Positions 34,398 to 43,213 of a stretch of DNA of 64,000 nucleotides are shown piece after piece. The DNA comes from Sphingobacterium sp. PCS056. Lineage in GTDB: Bacteria; Bacteroidota; Bacteroidia; Sphingobacteriales; Sphingobacteriaceae. The stretch is taken from contig NZ_CP096883.1 in assembly GCF_023273895.1 (NCBI RefSeq), positions 1,302,001 through 1,366,000 on the forward strand, given 5' to 3'. The notes beneath the pieces were generated by a model, which saw only the letters and a list, made by a program, of their open reading frames with translations, did not search any database and was not told the origin of the DNA. Every line of letters starts with the position of its first letter. Position 1 is the first letter of the stretch. The position numbers and the translations under genes are program-made.

Positions 34398-35870
34398 ATG
34401 CATTACAAAATACACCATGCCACTATTTTATTGCTACTGGTATTTATTTCCTTAGGCTCATGCGTAAAAATGAAATCGTATGATATCGGATCGACCGTTC
34501 CCGATGCTGAAAAGCCGTCCAACCAAGGCGAGGTTAACCCCGCAGGTTACCTTTACCCATTTGGCAAAGAGGTACAAGGGGTCGAAGCAGAGATCAGCTT
34601 GACCTTAGCATCAGATGCACAGATAGGAGCAGATTTAATCGCCACCATACCTACATTAAAGTACAACAAGAATTTATTATTCATGTTAACACAGGACGAC
34701 TGTAAGCAATCTGCCTTTAGCATGACTTGGGCTGCTATCCATGGAAAACCCATCGATATCTCCGATCCCAAAAGAAAATACTATTATGATATCGAAAACC
34801 TGGAGGCAGATGATTTACCTCCCAATGCCTATACATTAGGAAAAACATTGGGCAGTACAGATGGTTTTGGAAATGAAGTCAGGTTTCATTTTACAACGAC
34901 ACTGGCGCCAGAATGGGATTATATGAATGTGCCAACGACCGTAAGACCTGGGTTTACGGGCAACTATTACCGTTTCTATATGAAATCCGGTCTGCGTTGG
35001 AACAATGTTAGGGAGCTGTTAAATACGGGCAATGCGGTTGCTCTTCATGATGTTAAAACATTAGCCTTAAATGATGTCGATTCTTTAGTAAAACATTTTG
35101 CAATTGCACAGCAGATCACGCAGCAAGCGCTGGCGGGTCGGAGGGTGAAATTTCTTGCAGAACCCAATGGCAACAAAACTTATCTAGCTGCTGCGATGCA
35201 GTTTCCAGATATTCAGACCATGACCGCACAGTCAGGAGCATCCGTATTGATCCCCTATCAGGTAGCTAGCGATCTTCATAAAACAACCTTAGCACGTGTT
35301 TTTATCAACGATCCTGCGCAAGCAAAAGATCTTGTTCTTCGTGCACAATCGATGACGCCACAAGATCGTCCTGCTGTGTATCTGGGTGTACATGAGACCG
35401 ATCGCGAATGGGCCGAATTTCTCTTGTGGTTAAACGATACGTATGGCAAAGATGGTCTCGACAACATCTGGTTCCCCTCACAAGAAGAGTATTATGAATA
35501 TCATTATTACAGACAACATTGTGCTATAAATGTGAGCAGCCAGGGAGATGCGGTAAAAATAAAGGTAAAATTTCCGAGCCAACCGCATTTTTATTATCCA
35601 GCCTTGACATTAAATATCCCAGGTTTAAAAATGAAGATGATCAAATCAGTAACTTCCAGTGCATCCGTAACGGGATTATCCTATGGCGATTTTGATGAAG
35701 GTATCAGCATCAATTTTGATACGAGACAGTATCTTTTTGAGCACGCCGACCATTATGTCAAAAAGTACCTCTCCAAAAAATCAACAAGTAGTCTTGCTGA
35801 TGCGTACTATCATATTGGTGCTTTGAAAAATAATGAGCAGAAACAAGAATTGCTAAAAATGTTGCCCTAA
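34398..35870 (+). CDS. NodB-like polysaccharide deacetylase-fold lipoprotein (tentative)
   Basis: 490 residues from the ATG at 34398, with lipobox SLGSC (Cys22). From about residue 95 there are echoes of the NodB (carbohydrate esterase 4) fold: LLFMLTQDDCKQSAF, where the family has TFDD, ALHDVKTL in place of the His motif, KFLAEPNGNKTYL and YLGVHETD. If these carry the metal-binding Asp and His residues, it is a divergent N-deacetylase acting on the polymer at the outer membrane, like PgaB or IcaB. The C-terminal 130 residues look like beta-sandwich. The fold assignment is from pattern only. It lies between manC and the LruC gene. Confidence 0.6.
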   Translation: MHYKIHHATILLLLVFISLGSCVKMKSYDIGSTVPDAEKPSNQGEVNPAGYLYPFGKEVQGVEAEISLTLASDAQIGADLIATIPTLKYNKNLLFMLTQDDCKQSAFSMTWAAIHGKPIDISDPKRKYYYDIENLEADDLPPNAYTLGKTLGSTDGFGNEVRFHFTTTLAPEWDYMNVPTTVRPGFTGNYYRFYMKSGLRWNNVRELLNTGNAVALHDVKTLALNDVDSLVKHFAIAQQITQQALAGRRVKFLAEPNGNKTYLAAAMQFPDIQTMTAQSGASVLIPYQVASDLHKTTLARVFINDPAQAKDLVLRAQSMTPQDRPAVYLGVHETDREWAEFLLWLNDTYGKDGLDNIWFPSQEEYYEYHYYRQHCAINVSSQGDAVKIKVKFPSQPHFYYPALTLNIPGLKMKMIKSVTSSASVTGLSYGDFDEGISINFDTRQYLFEHADHYVKKYLSKKSTSSLADAYYHIGALKNNEQKQELLKMLP

Positions 35871-36332
35871 ATAAAAACGCCAAAGTGCAGCCATCGATTG
35901 CGGGAGATTTCATTTAAAATTCATTATCTGGATTGGATCTTGTCGTTATATTTTAGCAATTATTCTCTGGGGAAAAACAGCGTTTAAGCAAGCGATACAA
36001 ACACGTCAATAAGTAGAGCTATACAGGGTTTGATAATATTAAAATGGTATGAAATCAATCGTCCCCTTAATCCAGTTGAGAATTGCAGTTGAGGACGATT
36101 TATCAGTATTAGTTTACGAATTGAAGTCAAGCAATTTATGTAGCCGATTGATTGTAGTTGTAGCGCTACAACTTTATGAATTTACTTTACATTACGTCGT
36201 TTTTTATCCATCTATTTGAAATAAATTATAACTTTGTCATAAACAGTTTTAATATTATAATCAATTACTTACTTAAGACATAAAGAGCGGGTTTATTATT
36301 TATCCAAACTGTTTATATTAATCTATTATGTT
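35871..36332. other. 462-bp intergenic region with a perfect palindrome
   Basis: Contains the 18-bp palindrome at 36156-36173 and a -7-like TAACTTTG at 36229-36236 without a proper -33. No T-rich hairpin follows the deacetylase-like gene, so termination there is not obvious. Nothing coding is visible. Confidence 0.5.
36156..36173. promoter_or_regulatory. 18-bp perfect palindrome, possible operator
   Basis: AGTTGTAGC immediately followed by GCTACAACT with no spacer. It is about 56 bp upstream of the -7-like element of the LruC gene and 160 bp before its ATG, a position suited to a dimeric activator or repressor. Confidence 0.5.
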
Positions 36333-38582
36333 ATGTATAAAGGAAAAAGATTTCATCTCTTTTTAGTTAGCCTGGTTTTCGTTACGCTTATTGCGTCAAG
36401 TTGTTCCAAAGTGAAGGACTTGTATGAAGAGCCAGAGACTGATTCTTCCACATTATTTCCGGGTGGGGGTAATGTTCCATCAGACTTCAAATGGAATTCG
36501 GCGAAGTCTATGGATATTCGTGTTGCTATCGATGACAAGTTCGATGGTCAATTTTTTTATCGCGTAGAAATTTTCGATAACGATCCATTACTTGCGGCAG
36601 GGTCGAATTTATTGGCGGCAGGGCAAGCGAAAAAAGGGCAAGATTTTGTCGGCAAATTGATGTTGCCAACAATGGCCAAATATCTTTATCTAAGAGAAAC
36701 GTCGCCTTTAGGTATTGCTTCTGTTACCATGATCGCGGTTGATGCCACTAAAGGCAGCATCAATATCACATCTGGCTCGACAACTTCAATTCTAAATTCC
36801 AATAAAGCGAGTGTAGCTCGAGCTGCAGTTCGTACAACGATTTCAAATACGAATTCATCCTCAGTAAGTACTCTTGTCGGACCTGCTGTTGTCGTTCCCA
36901 ATGATGCTATTGAAATCAGCGGAAACGGAACGGTATCGGTTGTTGACAATAAATCCTATGTCATTAAATCAGGTACAACTTTTACCGGTAAAATTGATGC
37001 CAACAATGGGACGAGCAATGTAAAGATCTATGTACAAGGTAAATGGAAAAATCCAAGCTTTGAATTTAATTTAGGTAATAACAACGGTCTTTATATCACA
37101 GATGCAGGATCGCTCGAATTGATCAATGTGACGCAAAATACCAATGGCGGTTTTGTCAATTATGGTTCCGCAAATCTATCGAAGATGGAGACCAAAAACA
37201 ATACGTTGTATGTCAATTACGGTACTTTAGATGCAGATAAAGCAGATATTACCAATGGTAGCTTTACCAACTATGGTGTAGCCACTATTCAAAACTTAAG
37301 TAGTACTACAACTTCTACAGTCGTTCGAAATGAAGGTACACTTGTCGTGCAAAATGCCAGTTTGACCAATGCGACATTAGAAGCTGTTTGTCATACCACC
37401 ATTCAGTCGTTGACGACAAATGGTGCGACGATCTCGATATCATCAGGAGCGTTGCTAAGCTTGGATAAATTGGATGCAGGAGGTACTAAATTTAATTTAG
37501 CTTCTTCTTCTATCTTAGCCGTTACTACATTGGCCAAATTCAATAGCCAGGCAAGTACGATGCAAGGACCAGCGTCTGGACAGGCATTAGCCCGTTTAAA
37601 GAAAGTAGATGTCAATAACCAGTATATGGCGATTACCTATTCAGGTAATTTAGAAGTGGCTTGTTCTGATCATACTGCAAATGGACAGTGGAATACCTAT
37701 TATGTGATCAATAGTCCAGCCAAATTAGTTCCTTATGACAAATCTACTGTTGTGATTGCAGGTACAGCTTGTAATGCGGGAGGAAATAATGCGCCAGGTG
37801 GCAATCCAAACGATCAAACAGTAACAGAAGTCAACTTAGGTACTTATTCGTACGCTTTCGAGGACAACTGGCCTAATAAAGGTGACTACGATATGAACGA
37901 TTTTGTGGTGGATATGAATATCACAAAATTCCAAAATACGGCTAATAAGGTCACTAAAGTTACTTTAAAAGGGAAATTACGCTCTGTAGGCGCATCCAAA
38001 CGTTTGGCGGCAGCGGTTCAGTTGGATGGTGTTCCTGCAGCAAATGTAAAAGCGGTCACCTATTCAAAAAAAGATCTGGTTGGAACAACAGTAGCCTTGG
38101 CGGCTAATGGTACTGAAACTGGACAGACCAATGCAGTGGTAGCGATTGTTGACGACGCACATAAAGCATTCGGTGTAGCAGATACACGTTTTATATCAAC
38201 GCAGAGTGGTGCATATGCTCCAATTGATGTTGTGATTACAATTGAATTTACAACCCCATTGGACAATTTTACTTACAGTACATTGAATATGTTTATTGTT
38301 AACTATGCGCAAAACATCGGTGGCAGAAACGAAATTCACTTAGCAGGTTATGCAGCAACCGATAAAATCAACAAAAGTTTAGTGTCAAGAGAAAGTGGGA
38401 AACTTTTATCAGCAACAGATCCTTTCAAAACACCGAAAGGTGATCCGTTTGCATTAGCAATCCCAGTTTCATTCAATTACCCAGCAGAAGGTGTTATTAT
38501 CAATAAGGTATATCCTTACTTTGAGACTTGGGCGCGAAGCGGTGGTATTGAGAAAACAGACTGGTATTTAAACCGTAAATAA
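36333..38582 (+). CDS. LruC-domain surface lipoprotein
   Basis: 749 residues with lipobox ASSC (Cys24). Residues about 165-440 are short beta-turn repeats rich in Asn, Thr and Gly (NNGLYITDAGSLELINVT, NYGTLDADKADITNGSFTN), typical of a right-handed beta-helix or adhesin stalk. A C-terminal LruC (DUF4842) domain, about 500-749, starts with FEDNWPNKGDYDMNDFVVD, a line that looks calcium-binding, and ends FETWARSGGIEKTDWYLNRK. LruC proteins are surface or matrix lipoproteins of unknown action; this one sits at the head of the polysaccharide cluster and could anchor or bind the polymer. A strong terminator follows. Confidence 0.85.
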   Translation: MYKGKRFHLFLVSLVFVTLIASSCSKVKDLYEEPETDSSTLFPGGGNVPSDFKWNSAKSMDIRVAIDDKFDGQFFYRVEIFDNDPLLAAGSNLLAAGQAKKGQDFVGKLMLPTMAKYLYLRETSPLGIASVTMIAVDATKGSINITSGSTTSILNSNKASVARAAVRTTISNTNSSSVSTLVGPAVVVPNDAIEISGNGTVSVVDNKSYVIKSGTTFTGKIDANNGTSNVKIYVQGKWKNPSFEFNLGNNNGLYITDAGSLELINVTQNTNGGFVNYGSANLSKMETKNNTLYVNYGTLDADKADITNGSFTNYGVATIQNLSSTTTSTVVRNEGTLVVQNASLTNATLEAVCHTTIQSLTTNGATISISSGALLSLDKLDAGGTKFNLASSSILAVTTLAKFNSQASTMQGPASGQALARLKKVDVNNQYMAITYSGNLEVACSDHTANGQWNTYYVINSPAKLVPYDKSTVVIAGTACNAGGNNAPGGNPNDQTVTEVNLGTYSYAFEDNWPNKGDYDMNDFVVDMNITKFQNTANKVTKVTLKGKLRSVGASKRLAAAVQLDGVPAANVKAVTYSKKDLVGTTVALAANGTETGQTNAVVAIVDDAHKAFGVADTRFISTQSGAYAPIDVVITIEFTTPLDNFTYSTLNMFIVNYAQNIGGRNEIHLAGYAATDKINKSLVSRESGKLLSATDPFKTPKGDPFALAIPVSFNYPAEGVIINKVYPYFETWARSGGIEKTDWYLNRK

Positions 38583-38607
38583 TTGAAATAATATTTCCTA
38601 TATTACT

Positions 38608-38647
38608 AAATTAAGTACTCCAGATTATTGGGAGTACTTAATTTTTT
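38608..38647 (+). terminator. Strong terminator after the LruC gene
   Basis: Stem 38608-38621 (AAATTAAGTACTCC) with 38631-38644 (GGAGTACTTAATTT), a 9-nt loop, and a run of seven T bases at 38642-38648. It separates the LruC gene from the long polysaccharide operon. Confidence 0.93.
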
Positions 38648-38723
38648 TGCTCCAAAATATATCGGGACAGTTTGTTAGATAGATTTTGGAAAAAATAGTT
38701 ACTTTTATATGCTAATATAATTC

Positions 38724-39089
38724 ATGAAAAAGAAAATACTGATCATTGATGATAAGCCGGCAATAGGACAGTTGATAACCTTATACTTAAATGCGGATTA
38801 TGAATTTCATTATTTTGCAAGTGCCATGGCTGCTTATAACTGGCTTAAAGATGGTCATCTCGTAGATTTGATTCTGTCGGATTATACGATGCCCGAAATG
38901 AATGGGTATGATCTCTTGGTGATGATCAAGCAAAATGAATTTTTAAAAAATATTCCGGTCATTATTCTTTCGGGAGAAGATAACACCAATACGCGCATCA
39001 GTCTATTAGAAGCTGGCGCAGATGATTTTATTTTAAAACCTTTCAATCCGTTGGAATTAAAGCTGCGAATTAAAAAAGCATTAAAATAA
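38724..39089 (+). CDS. Stand-alone response-regulator receiver
   Basis: 121 residues, a single CheY-like receiver with IIDDKP, phospho-acceptor Asp53 in LILSDYTMPEMNG, a Ser at the switch position (IILSGE) and Lys in ILKPFN. It has no output domain. Its stop overlaps the start of the receiver-fused sugar transferase by one base (TAATG), so both proteins are made together. It could be phosphorylated by one of the soluble kinases at 53389 or 56453 and act on the transferase or on polymer export. It opens the plus-strand run of polysaccharide genes. Confidence 0.92.
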   Translation: MKKKILIIDDKPAIGQLITLYLNADYEFHYFASAMAAYNWLKDGHLVDLILSDYTMPEMNGYDLLVMIKQNEFLKNIPVIILSGEDNTNTRISLLEAGADDFILKPFNPLELKLRIKKALK

Positions 39090-40279
39090 TGCCACATTAT
39101 AGCGATTATATTTACTATGGTAATAGTCTGGAAAACTTCGACTATTTTCAACTTCAAGTGCAGGACACTTTGGGGGTAGAGTTAAAACATTTCAGTTCTT
39201 TCGAGACCATGGATAAATATTTTCAAGAGTATAGGGGGCAGTTTGTCTCGGTTATTTTTTATGAACAGAGTTCAAGCCTGATGACCGATCTTCGCCAACT
39301 GACCAAGTTGAATTCCTACGGCAAAGAAACTGTAATTTTTTTGGTCGGCAATGGCTTTTCTATGCTGGAAAAGAAATCTTATCTTGAAGCTGGGGTGACC
39401 AATACCATCAGTCCCAAGGCCAATAAGGATGTTTTTCAATCCCTAAAAAAATATATTCATCTCTATTTTGAGGCGACTGCTCAAACAGAAAGGTTTACAG
39501 CTCCGGCATCTTCCTTTCCTAAGATTAAGATCCCAATAGGGAAGAGGCTGTTTGATATTGTCGTTTCTTCTTTCCTGATTTTGATGTTATCTCCGATACT
39601 CATCACCGCATACCTAGCCATTATCATTGAAAGCAAGGGTCCTGCGGTATACCGTTCCAAAAGAATTGGAGCTGGATATTATATGTTCGACTTTTACAAA
39701 TTCAGATCCATGTATGCCGATGCGGACAAGCGGCTAAAGGAGTATATGATGCACAACCAATATGCCAAACAAGAGACTGCAGCGAACAGCAATTCTCAAT
39801 CCTATGCCAATGCCGATATACCACAGTTTACCATCGATGAATTACGGGATGTATTGATTGATGATTATACCGTAGTCAAAGGAGCGGATTTTGGCGGCAA
39901 GCAAAAAAAGGCGGCCTTCTTCAAATTGGAGAAAGATCCACGTGTCACCAAGGTGGGCCGTATCCTGAGAAAATATAGTATTGATGAATTACCGCAACTG
40001 TTCAATACCCTGTTTGGCGATATGTCTATCGTCGGAAATCGTCCACTTCCTTTATACGAAGCCGAAATGTTGACCACCGACGATAGTGTCGAGCGCTTTA
40101 TGGCGCCGGCTGGTATTACCGGTTTATGGCAAGTGGAGAAAAGAGGCGACAACGGGAGCATGTCCGATCAAGAGCGTATCAACCTCGATATTGATTACGC
40201 TAAAAACTATTCCGTATGGATGGATGTTAAGATATTGTTTAAGACATTTTCTGCCTTTATCCAAAAAGCAGATGTGTAG
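39089..40279 (+). CDS. Receiver-like domain fused to a phosphoglycosyl transferase
   Basis: 396 residues. Residues 1-130 have the size and strand pattern of a receiver (VSVIFYEQSS, TVIFLVGNG, GVTNTISPKA) but lack the clear phospho-acceptor Asp, so it is probably a degenerate one. Then comes the bacterial sugar transferase domain: IPIGKRLFDIVVSSFLILML with a re-entrant membrane helix (about 154-180), YKFRSM, KDPRVTKVGRILRKYSIDEL, PQLFNTLFGDMSIVGNRP, and ITGLWQV. About 60 extra residues (YAKQETAANSNSQSYANADI) lie between FRSM and the DPR motif. It should start the repeat unit by moving a sugar phosphate onto undecaprenyl phosphate. Confidence 0.92.
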   Translation: MPHYSDYIYYGNSLENFDYFQLQVQDTLGVELKHFSSFETMDKYFQEYRGQFVSVIFYEQSSSLMTDLRQLTKLNSYGKETVIFLVGNGFSMLEKKSYLEAGVTNTISPKANKDVFQSLKKYIHLYFEATAQTERFTAPASSFPKIKIPIGKRLFDIVVSSFLILMLSPILITAYLAIIIESKGPAVYRSKRIGAGYYMFDFYKFRSMYADADKRLKEYMMHNQYAKQETAANSNSQSYANADIPQFTIDELRDVLIDDYTVVKGADFGGKQKKAAFFKLEKDPRVTKVGRILRKYSIDELPQLFNTLFGDMSIVGNRPLPLYEAEMLTTDDSVERFMAPAGITGLWQVEKRGDNGSMSDQERINLDIDYAKNYSVWMDVKILFKTFSAFIQKADV

Positions 40280-40303
40280 TTACACCGATAAATAATTATT
40301 TCA

Positions 40304-41044
40304 ATGAATAAAGTATATAGCAGGTTATTTTTGTTTGTTTGCTTGATGTCCACCGGGATGCGATCTCAGGCTCAATCCGCCATTGATCAAATGGATATGA
40401 TTGATTTGACGAGATTGACCCTACCGCCTTTGGAGACACTTTATGAAAATGCAAAGAATAGTCCCAGTGTCGAAATGTATGAGGCAAAAATCGAAACAGA
40501 ACGTAGTAAAGTGATCACCGAGAAAAGAAACTGGTTAAAATACTTTAAAGCAGGCGGATCCTGGCAATATGGTAATATCGCCATCAACTCTTCATTTACC
40601 AATGAAAATACCCCATTATTTTTTCAATCATCTGGACAATCCCAAAGTTCGTACTATGGAACTGTAGGCGTTAGTGTTCCTTTTGATGATATCTTTGATC
40701 GTAAGAATAAGGTGAAAAGACAACAAACTGAACAACGTTTTGCAGAACTCGAAAAAGGAAAATGGCTAGATGAACAGCGGATTCGTATCGTAACTGCTTA
40801 TGTGAAAGCCAAAACCGCCTTAGCGATGCTTAAGAAAAATGTCGAAGATCATAATGTGGCTTTAACAAATTATCGAATGATAGAAAACGAATTCAAATCA
40901 GGTAATGCCAATATTACAGATCTCAATGCCGCCAAGAAATTGGAAACCGAAGCTTACGAGTTATTTAAAACCAGTGAAGCTAATATTGTCAGTGAGATTC
41001 TGACTTTAGAGATTTTGAGTAGAACCAAAATAATTAGTCAATAG
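40304..41044 (+). CDS. Short TolC-type outer-membrane protein
   Basis: 246 residues with a signal peptide ending near RSQAQ (about 24). The rest is helical with one beta-like part: PPLETLYENAKNSPSVEMYE, a Gly-Ser-rich stretch (GGSWQYGNIAI, YGTVGVSVPFDD), then IVTAYVKAKTALAMLKKN and the NANITDLNAAKKL line, which is typical of the outer-membrane efflux (OEP) fold. Family members are about 450 residues, with two OEP repeats; this has only one. It may form a larger oligomer, perhaps an outlet for the polysaccharide in place of a Wza lipoprotein, which I do not see. It lies 6 bp before the Wzz-like gene. Confidence 0.75.
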   Translation: MNKVYSRLFLFVCLMSTGMRSQAQSAIDQMDMIDLTRLTLPPLETLYENAKNSPSVEMYEAKIETERSKVITEKRNWLKYFKAGGSWQYGNIAINSSFTNENTPLFFQSSGQSQSSYYGTVGVSVPFDDIFDRKNKVKRQQTEQRFAELEKGKWLDEQRIRIVTAYVKAKTALAMLKKNVEDHNVALTNYRMIENEFKSGNANITDLNAAKKLETEAYELFKTSEANIVSEILTLEILSRTKIISQ

Positions 41045-41050
41045 CGTAAT

Positions 41051-43201
41051 ATGAATATTTTCCATTATATTTTTCGTGCCGTATTTAGGATCAAATGGTG
41101 GCTTTTGATTTTGCCATTGCTATTTGCTCTACTGGCCATATACATGACTCGCAATTTGGATAGGCAGTATAAAACTGACGTTACGATCTACACAGGGGTT
41201 ATTTCCAGTTATGGAAGCGATCCGGGCGAATCCAATGCATCGTCCAATTGGAATGTGCTGAACAATTCAATTCAGAACATCATCAATACCATCAACTCCA
41301 AAGAGACACTTAAACGCTTGTCGTTAAACCTCTATGCCCGTTTGATGATTCATGGTGACCTTAAAAAAGACAATGTCTACATCTCAGCAAAACATTATAA
41401 ACAATTATTGGACATCACTCCAAAAGATGTGCGAGCATTGATAGATAAAAGTTCGGAGGAAAATACCGTACGCAATCTAGAAAGATATGAAAAGCCTGAT
41501 CGCAATAATTTTGTCTATGGCTTATTCAATTGGAATCATCCCTACTTTAGTTATGGTGCGCTCAAGGAAAATATTAAAATCTCCCGGATTGATAATAGCG
41601 ATATCCTGCAAGTCAACTATCAGGCAAATGATCCCGGTATTGCTTATCAGACGCTAGAAGTATTGAGTAAAGTCTTTGCTATCGAATACACCAACTTGCA
41701 ATTTGGAAGTACCAATAATGTGATTCGCTATTTCGAAGCAGAGCTGGCACGTTTAGGGAGAGAATTGCGTGGTCAAGAAGACTCATTAACAAATTATAAT
41801 GTCGAAAACAGAGTCATCAACTACGATAAACAGACCGAAGCTATTGCCGTTTTGGATAAAGAATATGAGTTGCGCTACCAAGATGTCGTATTTGCTTACA
41901 ATAGTGCTCAGGCAGCATTAAAACAGTTGGAGTCCGGTATGGATGCCAATATGCGATCGATCAAAAATAATTCCGAATTCCTATCTCGGATGAATCATAT
42001 CGCTGATCTGAACTATGATATTTCTAGGATCAAAACTTTAGGTGCAGATTCCTTAACCCTACAAAAGGCCGGAAGTATCAATACACTATCGAGCGAACTG
42101 AACAAACAAGAAAAGGAATTCCGAACCTTTATGGATCAGTATTCTTCTGAAAAATATACGCGCAATGGATATCCAAACGCCAATTATGTCAAACAATGGG
42201 TGGAAGAACTATTGAAGTTCAAAAGTGCAGAAGCCGAGTTGAATGTGGGGAAAAATTTTAAACAAGAACTTGATCAAAAATATACCCAGTATTCACCAAT
42301 AGGTTCGGTACTGAAGCGTAAAGAAAGAAGTATCAACTTTTCGGAGCAGAGCTATTTGTCGATTCTGACTAGTTTAAATGCTGCACGCCTCCGATTGAAA
42401 AGTTTAGAGATGAATTCGGCGACCTTGAAAGTGATCAATCCGGCAACTTTCCCGCTCAATGCACTTCCTTATGGTCGCAAGGCGATCGTGATCGGTGTTT
42501 TTTTAGGTACAATCGCCTTTATATTAGGTATCCTACTTATTTTGGAGCTTTTTGATCGTACATTACGGGATAAAATACGCACGGAGCGCATCACTAAAGG
42601 CAAGGTTGTGGCTGCATTTCCAAAATTATTAAAAAGTAAAAACCTCCCTGCAATAGAAGAGCGTGCTGTACATGTATTGGCCAATCGCCTTTATGGCTAT
42701 TATGACAATGACTCAGCGGTCAATTTTATCAATGTCGTCAAGCTATCGACCACCTTAGACTCCAGTCGTATCACGGAATTATTGACCGATTATTGGTCAA
42801 AAATGGGATTAAAGGTGAGAGGATATTATGAAGGACAGGATTTTGAGTCTCAATCTCGGGAATATCTGGTCGGTCAAGAATGGGTCAATCAATTGGTAGA
42901 CTACGATCTTTCGCTTGTTCAGCATGGTTCAATGGCTTTAACCCCCATACCCAATGTCTTCTTGGAAAGAGGGATGGCCACATTGCTTGTGCTGCGGGCA
43001 GATACCGTTTGGAAGACAGAAGATGAATTGTTATTTTCAGATTTATTAGAACGATCAGCAGGCAGACCTATTGTCATCTGTTTGATGAATGCACAAAAAT
43101 ATGTCGTAGAGGAATTTACAGGGATGCTACCTCCTTTTACATTTTTGCGTCGTTTGGAATATCAACTGGCCAATTTTGGTCTGACCTCTTTAGGTAAATA
43201 A
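41051..43201 (+). CDS. Wzz/GumC-type co-polymerase with degenerate kinase-like tail
   Basis: 716 residues: a first membrane helix (WWLLILPLLFALLAIYM, about 15-32), a long periplasmic domain with coiled-coil stretches (about 210-430), a second helix (IVIGVFLGTIAFILGILLIL, about 478-497) and a cytoplasmic tail of about 210 residues. The tail aligns by pattern with the BY-kinase domain (FINVVKLSTTLDSSRITELL where kinases have a Walker A loop) but the GxGKS/T residues are missing, and no Tyr cluster is present. It controls chain length and links synthesis with export. The tail is probably a non-catalytic remnant used for protein contact. Confidence 0.85.
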   Translation: MNIFHYIFRAVFRIKWWLLILPLLFALLAIYMTRNLDRQYKTDVTIYTGVISSYGSDPGESNASSNWNVLNNSIQNIINTINSKETLKRLSLNLYARLMIHGDLKKDNVYISAKHYKQLLDITPKDVRALIDKSSEENTVRNLERYEKPDRNNFVYGLFNWNHPYFSYGALKENIKISRIDNSDILQVNYQANDPGIAYQTLEVLSKVFAIEYTNLQFGSTNNVIRYFEAELARLGRELRGQEDSLTNYNVENRVINYDKQTEAIAVLDKEYELRYQDVVFAYNSAQAALKQLESGMDANMRSIKNNSEFLSRMNHIADLNYDISRIKTLGADSLTLQKAGSINTLSSELNKQEKEFRTFMDQYSSEKYTRNGYPNANYVKQWVEELLKFKSAEAELNVGKNFKQELDQKYTQYSPIGSVLKRKERSINFSEQSYLSILTSLNAARLRLKSLEMNSATLKVINPATFPLNALPYGRKAIVIGVFLGTIAFILGILLILELFDRTLRDKIRTERITKGKVVAAFPKLLKSKNLPAIEERAVHVLANRLYGYYDNDSAVNFINVVKLSTTLDSSRITELLTDYWSKMGLKVRGYYEGQDFESQSREYLVGQEWVNQLVDYDLSLVQHGSMALTPIPNVFLERGMATLLVLRADTVWKTEDELLFSDLLERSAGRPIVICLMNAQKYVVEEFTGMLPPFTFLRRLEYQLANFGLTSLGK

Positions 43202-43213
43202 AATAGGACAGGT

